From assembly GCA_016281555.1 (NCBI GenBank), contig JAEEIV010000033.1, forward strand, positions 1-64,000: a DNA stretch of 64,000 nucleotides, in the 5' to 3' direction. This document shows positions 59,753 to 64,000 of the stretch, piece after piece; within the stretch, counting starts at the first letter, position 1; the number at the start of each line of letters is the position of its first letter. Under the pieces are notes generated by a model. The model had not been told where the DNA came from, ran no database searches, and saw nothing but the letters and a program-made list of their open reading frames with translations. The translations under genes were made by a program, and so were the position numbers. This stretch comes from Lachnospiraceae bacterium (GTDB taxonomy: Bacteria > Bacillota > Clostridia > Lachnospirales > Lachnospiraceae).

Positions 59753-60844
59753 TTACGGCATCAGGGCAATGAAAACGCCCTGTTTTCCTTCGTATGCGTC
59801 TCTCATTTCGTCGATCGACGCAGTCTCGATCCTGATCTCATTGGCTTCACGGACGTAGAATCGCATTCGGCCGTAGTTTTTGACGAGGCCCTCCCGGAAA
59901 ACGACGGGCGGGAAAGGCGTCCCGGAAGACGCTAGGTCATAAAGATCCCGGACGACGTTCATGGCCGTGGGATAGCGTCCTGCACCCGCCCCGGTGAAGC
60001 ATTGGGTCCCGAGCGCGTCGGCGGTATAGGAGAATGCGTTTTCCGATCCGTGTAACGATGCGAAGATCCCGGACCGGGAAACGAACGCGGGGAGCACGAA
60101 GGCGGAAACGCTGCCGTCTTCATTGGCCGAGGCAGTCCCGAGGAGCTTGATGACGGCGCCTTCTTTTCCGGCGTACGATATGTCTTCGGGAGTGATCCCT
60201 TCGATCCCGAACGCCGGGATCGAAGTCTCGTCGACGAAGGTCCCGAGTCCGACGAAGAGCGAGACCGCGAGCTTTCTCCTCGTGTCGAATCCCTTCACGT
60301 CGGAAGTCGGATCGGCCTCCGCGTAGCCGAGTTTCTGCGCTTCTTTCAGCGCGGATGCGTATTCTCCGCCCCGTTCCGTCATTTCGTCGAGAATGTAGTT
60401 CGTGGTGCCGTTCATGACGCCTTTCAGGGAAAGCACTTTTCCGGTTTCGGCCGCCCGCGAAAGATTCTTAAGCCACGGGATGCCGCCGCCTGCGGCAGCG
60501 GAGAAGAGCAGTGAAACGCCCTGTTCCCGGGCGATCGCGGAAAGCTCCGGATAATAGGCCGCAATGACCGCCTTGTTCGCCGTGACTGCGTTTTTTCCGG
60601 ACAAAAGTGCGGCTTTGACGTATTCGTAAGCAGGATGCAGTCCGCCGATGAGTTCGACGACCGTATCGCAATCGCTCCCGGTCACGTCGTCGAACGACGT
60701 CAGAAACCGGTCCCTCATCTCATTTTTGTAGGTGCGGGAAAAAATGCCGCTCACCTCCAGTGAAGAGTTGAGGCGGGGGTCGCTTCCGATGAGTTCATCC
60801 ACACCGGCGCCGACGGTTCCGTATCCCAGAAGAACGATTTTCAT
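59753..60844 (-). CDS. hom: Homoserine dehydrogenase, short form without ACT domain
   Basis: The protein has 363 residues. ATG 60844 follows GGGAGG by six bases. NAD(P)-binding VLLGYGTVGAGVDEL, then TVVELIGGLHPAYEYVKAAL and KNAVTANKAVI, and the catalytic-domain GTTNYILDEMTERG, GYAEADPTSDVKGFDTRRKLAVSLF. Many homologues have about 430 residues with a C-terminal ACT domain; here the protein ends soon after the catalytic domain, so threonine feedback through that domain is unlikely. It is first in hom-lysC-asd and divergent from thrC. Confidence 0.94.
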   Translation of the reverse strand: MKIVLLGYGTVGAGVDELIGSDPRLNSSLEVSGIFSRTYKNEMRDRFLTSFDDVTGSDCDTVVELIGGLHPAYEYVKAALLSGKNAVTANKAVIAAYYPELSAIAREQGVSLLFSAAAGGGIPWLKNLSRAAETGKVLSLKGVMNGTTNYILDEMTERGGEYASALKEAQKLGYAEADPTSDVKGFDTRRKLAVSLFVGLGTFVDETSIPAFGIEGITPEDISYAGKEGAVIKLLGTASANEDGSVSAFVLPAFVSRSGIFASLHGSENAFSYTADALGTQCFTGAGAGRYPTAMNVVRDLYDLASSGTPFPPVVFREGLVKNYGRMRFYVREANEIRIETASIDEMRDAYEGKQGVFIALMP

Positions 60845-60889
60845 GCGCTGCCTCCCGTTCATTGCCGCTTTATAAACCGTATTGTTTCA

Positions 60890-60918
60890 AAAATAATGTT
60901 TTTACTTCTGTTTGTCAA
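60890..60918 (-). promoter_or_regulatory. Promoter of the hom-lysC-asd operon
   Basis: A perfect TTGACA (complement of 60913-60918) and TATTTT (complement of 60890-60895) are separated by 17 bases, 46 bases before the hom start. The divergent thrC promoter is about 95 bases away. Confidence 0.65.
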
Positions 60919-61012
60919 TACCGCGACTTCACGAAAATGCCTGCATTTCCGGTGCTTTTTTTGACAATATGACGAAGATCCGCCGTAAGGAGCGCCTCCC
61001 GGGCTTTCTTTG

Positions 61013-61041
61013 TTGACATTGACTGCGTTCTAAAGTACAAT
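61013..61041 (+). promoter_or_regulatory. Promoter of thrC
   Basis: A perfect TTGACA and TACAAT are separated by 17 bases, 71 bases before the thrC start. No aptamer-like structure was seen in the leader. Confidence 0.75.
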
Positions 61042-61111
61042 GACCTTGATATTGTTTTGATGTTCTATAGTGGGGTAGTGTTATTCCGTTTACGATCCAA
61101 GGAGGCAAGGA

Positions 61112-62596
61112 ATGCTGTATCGTAGTACGCGAAGCGACGGTAAAAGCGTGGATTCAATGAAAGCCGTGCTGGAGGGCCTTTCGCCCGACGGCGGCCTGTA
61201 TATGCCCGCGATCTTTCCGGAGGCGCCGGACCTGTACCGGAGCCTGATCGGAAAGACGTTTGCCGAAACGGCGGAAGCCGTGTTTTCCCTGTTTCTCAAT
61301 GATTTCGACGATATTCCCGGAATCGTGAAGAAAGCGTATTCCGGGAAGTTTGATACCCCGGAGATCACGCCGCTGAAGAAGGTGGGGGACCGGTTCGTTC
61401 TGGAACTCTTTCACGGCCCGACGTCCGCGTTCAAGGACGTGGCGCTGTCAGCGCTTCCGGTCCTGATGTCTGAGGCCGTCCGGAAGACGGGGAGCGGAAA
61501 AGACGTCCTGATCCTGACCGCGACGAGCGGCGATACGGGAAAGGCGGCGATGGAGGGGTTTAAGGACGTGGACCGGATCCGCATCCTCGTATTCTATCCC
61601 GACGGCGGCGTGAGCCCGATCCAGGAAAAACAGATGACGTCGCAGGAGGGGCAAAACCTCGCGGCAGTCGCGGTCCGCGGGAATTTCGACGACGCGCAGA
61701 CCGCGGTGAAATCCGTGTTCAAACGTATCGCGAAAGAGGGGTGGTCCGGGGAGTGCCGGACCGATCTTTCCTCGGCGAATTCCATCAACGTCGGACGCCT
61801 CGTTCCGCAGATCGTTTATTATTTCAAGGCCTATTCGGATCTCGTCGGGATGGGGGAGATCACAGTCGGAGACGAAGTGGACTTCACGGTCCCGACCGGA
61901 AATTTCGGCGACATCCTGGCCGGGTTTTTTGCGAAGAAACTCGGTCTGCCGGTCCGGAAGTTCATCCTGGCGGCCAATGAAAACGACGTCCTGTCCGATT
62001 TCATTGAGACGGGCCGATACGACAAAAACCGCCCGTTCTACCGGACCTCGTCCCCCTCAATGGACATTCTCGTTTCCAGTAATCTGGAACGGCTTTTGTT
62101 CCTGCTTTCGGGCGGCGACGCTTCATACGTGAAGGGTCTGATGGAGGAACTTGCGGAAACGGGCGTTTATGAAGTGACGGATGAGATCTTCAGGAAACTC
62201 CAGGAAGAGTTTTCCGCAGGGTCTGCGGACGACGTGGAGACGGCGGAAACGATCCGGGAGGTCTACGACCGGTACGGATATCTCATCGATCCGCACACGG
62301 CGGTCGCCTGGTTCGTTTCGACGGTCGAAATGCTCCGTTCGGAAACGAAAGTGCCGAACGTCGTTCTGTCCACCGCGTCGCCGTACAAGTTCCCGAAAGA
62401 CGTGCTGAACGCCCTCGGGGAGATCGCTGATCCGGACCCGTTCGCCGTCATGTCGCAGCTGGAGAAAAAGACCGGGACGAAAGCGCCGGAGAATCTCCGG
62501 AACCTTTCCGGAAAACCCGTCCGGTTCCGTGACGTCATTGACCGGGAAGAGATTTTCGATTACGTCGTGAAATATGCAATGGAGGGCCGAAAATGA
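61112..62596 (+). CDS. thrC: Threonine synthase
   Basis: The protein has 494 residues, long-form type. It converts O-phosphohomoserine to threonine with PLP. N-terminal YRSTRSDGKSVDS, FHGPTSAFKDVALSALPVL with the PLP Lys108, TATSGDTGKAAMEGFK and FTVPTGNFGDILAGFFAKK for phosphate binding. AAGGAGG lies six bases before the ATG. It is divergent from hom-lysC-asd, completing the path from aspartate to threonine except for homoserine kinase (thrB), which is not in the window. Confidence 0.96.
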   Translation: MLYRSTRSDGKSVDSMKAVLEGLSPDGGLYMPAIFPEAPDLYRSLIGKTFAETAEAVFSLFLNDFDDIPGIVKKAYSGKFDTPEITPLKKVGDRFVLELFHGPTSAFKDVALSALPVLMSEAVRKTGSGKDVLILTATSGDTGKAAMEGFKDVDRIRILVFYPDGGVSPIQEKQMTSQEGQNLAAVAVRGNFDDAQTAVKSVFKRIAKEGWSGECRTDLSSANSINVGRLVPQIVYYFKAYSDLVGMGEITVGDEVDFTVPTGNFGDILAGFFAKKLGLPVRKFILAANENDVLSDFIETGRYDKNRPFYRTSSPSMDILVSSNLERLLFLLSGGDASYVKGLMEELAETGVYEVTDEIFRKLQEEFSAGSADDVETAETIREVYDRYGYLIDPHTAVAWFVSTVEMLRSETKVPNVVLSTASPYKFPKDVLNALGEIADPDPFAVMSQLEKKTGTKAPENLRNLSGKPVRFRDVIDREEIFDYVVKYAMEGRK

Positions 62597-62622
62597 ACGG
62601 CCGTCCCGAAGGAGAGAAATCC

Positions 62623-63309
62623 ATGAGAAAAATCGGAATGGTGGTGGCGATCGCCAATGAACTCGGCCGCGTGTTCCGGAAATTCGGTGATCCGAAGGAA
62701 ACGATCCTGCACGGCTCCATGGACGTGCACGTGTTCGATTGCGGGAAATACACGCTCTGCGTGGCGCATTCCGGCGCGGGAGAGATCGGCGCGGCCGCGG
62801 CCACGGAACTTCTCATTGCCTGCTACGGCGCGGAATTCATCGTGAACTTCGGCGTCGTCGGCGGCCTGACCGAGGAAATGAAACGTGCGACCTCCGCCAT
62901 CGTGAAGAGAGTCGTTCATTACGCATATGACACTTCGGCTTTCGACGGCACGGTGCCCGGGCAGTATTCCGAATTCCCGGACGTCTACATTCCGGTATCG
63001 GAATCCATGACGGAACGGGCGGCGGCGCTGCATCCAGACCTTCCGCTGGTCACGATCGCGTCCGCGGACCGCTTCGTGGCGGACCCGGAAGAGAAGAAGG
63101 CTTTGCACGAACAGTTCGGCGCGGACATCTGCGACATGGAATCGGCCGGCATTGCCCTCACCGCACACCGGAACGGCGTGCCCGTGCTCATGATCAAGAC
63201 GGTTTCGGACGGCATTGAAGGCGGTGCGGAGGAATTCGCCCGGGAATGCGTCCGGACGGCGGAAATGGCGCTGGAGACCGCCGTGGAAATCATCGGAGGC
63301 CTGGAATGA
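62623..63309 (+). CDS. MTA/SAH nucleosidase-like protein (nucleoside phosphorylase superfamily)
   Basis: The protein has 228 residues. ATG 62623 follows AAGGAG by nine bases; a start at 62593 overlaps thrC. KIGMVVAIANELG at the start, SGAGEIGAAAATELLIACYG, IVNFGVVGGL, the ribose-binding CDMESAGIALTAHRN with catalytic Glu, and IKTVSDG with the Asp. The order fits 5'-methylthioadenosine / S-adenosylhomocysteine nucleosidases, and the base specificity is not proven. It follows thrC by 26 bases and overlaps the next gene by four (ATGA), so it may share its operon. Confidence 0.85.
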   Translation: MRKIGMVVAIANELGRVFRKFGDPKETILHGSMDVHVFDCGKYTLCVAHSGAGEIGAAAATELLIACYGAEFIVNFGVVGGLTEEMKRATSAIVKRVVHYAYDTSAFDGTVPGQYSEFPDVYIPVSESMTERAAALHPDLPLVTIASADRFVADPEEKKALHEQFGADICDMESAGIALTAHRNGVPVLMIKTVSDGIEGGAEEFARECVRTAEMALETAVEIIGGLE

Positions 63310-63869
63310 AGTTCTTTTTGAAGACGTTGCTGAAAGTCTTGCTCTGGGTGCTGCTTCTGCTCCTTTTGTTTCTCGTGACGAGCGGGATCGTTCAGCAGAA
63401 ATTCCGCGCAAACAAATATACCGGCTTTTTCGGCATCGGGTATGCCGTGGTCGTTTCTGGGTCCATGATCCCGGCGCTGCAGATCAACGACATGATCTTT
63501 TATCATGCGCATCCGGGCGGAGAGTATTCGGTCGGGGACGTCATCGTTTACCGTGCGGAGCGGCCTGAGGGCGAGATCCTCATCACGCACCGGATCGTCC
63601 GGTTCGAGAACGGCTCCGTCGTGACGCTCGGCGACGCGAATCACGGCAATGAGGATGAACCCTTCCCGCCGGAAAAGATCGTCGGCAAGGTCGTCTTCCG
63701 GATCCCGAACGCCGGAAAACTCGTGAATTTCATCCGGACGGTCCCGGGGATCATCATCTCGGCGCTCGTGATCGTCGGCCTCGCCGTGGCGAATCTGTTT
63801 CTGACTTCCCGGAACATGAAGCGGCGGAAGACGGAGACCGTGTCCGGACAGCAGCGGATCCGTTACTGA
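63306..63869 (+). CDS. Signal peptidase I, SipW-like (S26B)
   Basis: The protein has 187 residues. N-terminal membrane helix (VLLWVLLLLLLFLVTSGIV) and a C-terminal one (IIISALVIVGLAVANLFL). The catalytic Ser53 is in VVSGSMIPAL; the second catalytic residue is a His (H95 in ILITHRIV) rather than the usual Lys, which marks the SipW / ER-type group. GDANHGNEDE and IVGKVVFRIP follow. SipW-type enzymes process a few special exported proteins such as biofilm TasA-like fibres, not seen here. It starts with ATGA overlap on the nucleosidase. Confidence 0.88.
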   Translation: MKFFLKTLLKVLLWVLLLLLLFLVTSGIVQQKFRANKYTGFFGIGYAVVVSGSMIPALQINDMIFYHAHPGGEYSVGDVIVYRAERPEGEILITHRIVRFENGSVVTLGDANHGNEDEPFPPEKIVGKVVFRIPNAGKLVNFIRTVPGIIISALVIVGLAVANLFLTSRNMKRRKTETVSGQQRIRY

Positions 63870-63888
63870 AGCGGATCGCGGTAAGGCC

Positions 63889-64000
63889 ATGAAGGACCGG
63901 ATCATCTTTCACGTCGACGTGAATTCGGCTTTCTTAAGCTGGAGTGCCGTGCAGGCGCTGAAGGACGGGGCCGAACTCGACTTGCGCACCGTTCCCTCCG
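63889..64000 (+). CDS. Y-family DNA polymerase (DinB/UmuC-like), 3' truncated
   Basis: The first 37 residues are visible: MKDRIIFHVDVNSAFLSWSA and onwards. HVDVNSAF(L/F)SxSA is the metal-binding start of translesion polymerases, with the first catalytic Asp. The gene runs off the end of the window. The predicted N-terminus is spelled HVDVNSAFLSWSAVQAL. It is 19 bases after the SipW-like gene. Confidence 0.85.
   Translation, partial: MKDRIIFHVDVNSAFLSWSAVQALKDGAELDLRTVPS

Noticed and set aside
60845..61111. Possible T-box or riboswitch between hom and thrC
   Set aside because: No AGGGTGGNACCGCG-type T-box sequence or known aptamer core was found; only two promoters are supported.

Overview
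The window reads as a chromosomal segment of a moderately high-GC Clostridia-type Bacillota bacterium, perhaps Lachnospiraceae or a relative. The evidence is a CIRCE/HrcA-type heat-shock operator, a lysine riboswitch with a transcription terminator, strong AGGAGG ribosome binding sites, rho-independent terminators, a PPi-type phosphofructokinase, a SipW-like signal peptidase, Mini-RNase III and tRNA genes without encoded CCA. The family-level placement is inference. No phage, plasmid, insertion sequence, CRISPR array or known defence system was seen. Gene density is high and many neighbours overlap by 1 to 4 bases (ATGA or TAATG), so most genes sit in operons.

Layout. 1-2.7 kb: the 3' end of a secreted, Gly-rich modular protein, a PD-(D/E)XK-like protein on the minus strand, and a 103-bp tandem repeat array. 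2.7-8.8 kb: a nucleotide-phosphate turnover cluster. A minus-strand operon encodes a 5'-nucleotidase/guanylate-kinase fusion, two DHH phosphoesterases and SurE; a membrane-anchored UshA-type nucleotidase is divergent. 8.8-12.8 kb: tRNA-Glu, tRNA-Met (or Ile2), an SPFH/zinc-ribbon protein, PcrA helicase and tRNA-Ala. 12.8-22.5 kb: MATE transporter, SDR oxidoreductase, RlmD-type methyltransferase, lipase-like hydrolase, HAD phosphatase and a heterodimeric ABC exporter. 22.5-25.6 kb: an HrcA-controlled Hsp20, a large folded intergenic element, a ceramidase-like protein and a glycerophosphodiesterase. 25.7-28.5 kb: lysine riboswitch plus a complete amino-acid ABC importer. 28.5-36.5 kb: a zinc-motif membrane protein, a TIM-barrel isomerase, apt, PPi-phosphofructokinase, guaB, a GpsA-like dehydrogenase and a CPBP protease. 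36.4-39.1 kb: metallophosphoesterase and a ParB-like/BMP fusion. 39.2-44.7 kb: HEAT protein, XRE regulator, and an ApbE / NusG-II / Gx-transporter module resembling part of extracellular electron transfer loci, followed by an 849-residue membrane-anchored protein. 44.8-56.9 kb: a DMT transporter, then a long housekeeping run (ispF, cysE, cysS, mrnC, rlmB, HAD, pgsA, topA, trxA, trxB, GT4, LarA-like) ending in a terminator. 56.9-64 kb: a DUF1508 protein, the aspartate pathway (asd-lysC-hom and divergent thrC), an MTA/SAH-nucleosidase-like protein, SipW-like peptidase and the start of a Y-family polymerase.

Functionally, the aspartate-family genes (asd, lysC, hom, thrC) and the lysine-riboswitch transporter jointly serve amino-acid supply. 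apt, guaB, SurE, the DHH pair, the nucleotidase/kinase fusion and the UshA protein serve purine and nucleotide turnover.

The most unusual items are two intergenic elements (about 165 and 201 nt) that fold into multibranched structures closed by long perfect stems, the 103-bp hairpin repeat array, the nucleotidase-kinase fusion with an altered P-loop, the cytoplasmic ParB-like/BMP fusion, and the membrane-anchored protein with a catalytically degenerate C39-like domain. I did not find a complete, clearly new multi-gene system; these are leads.
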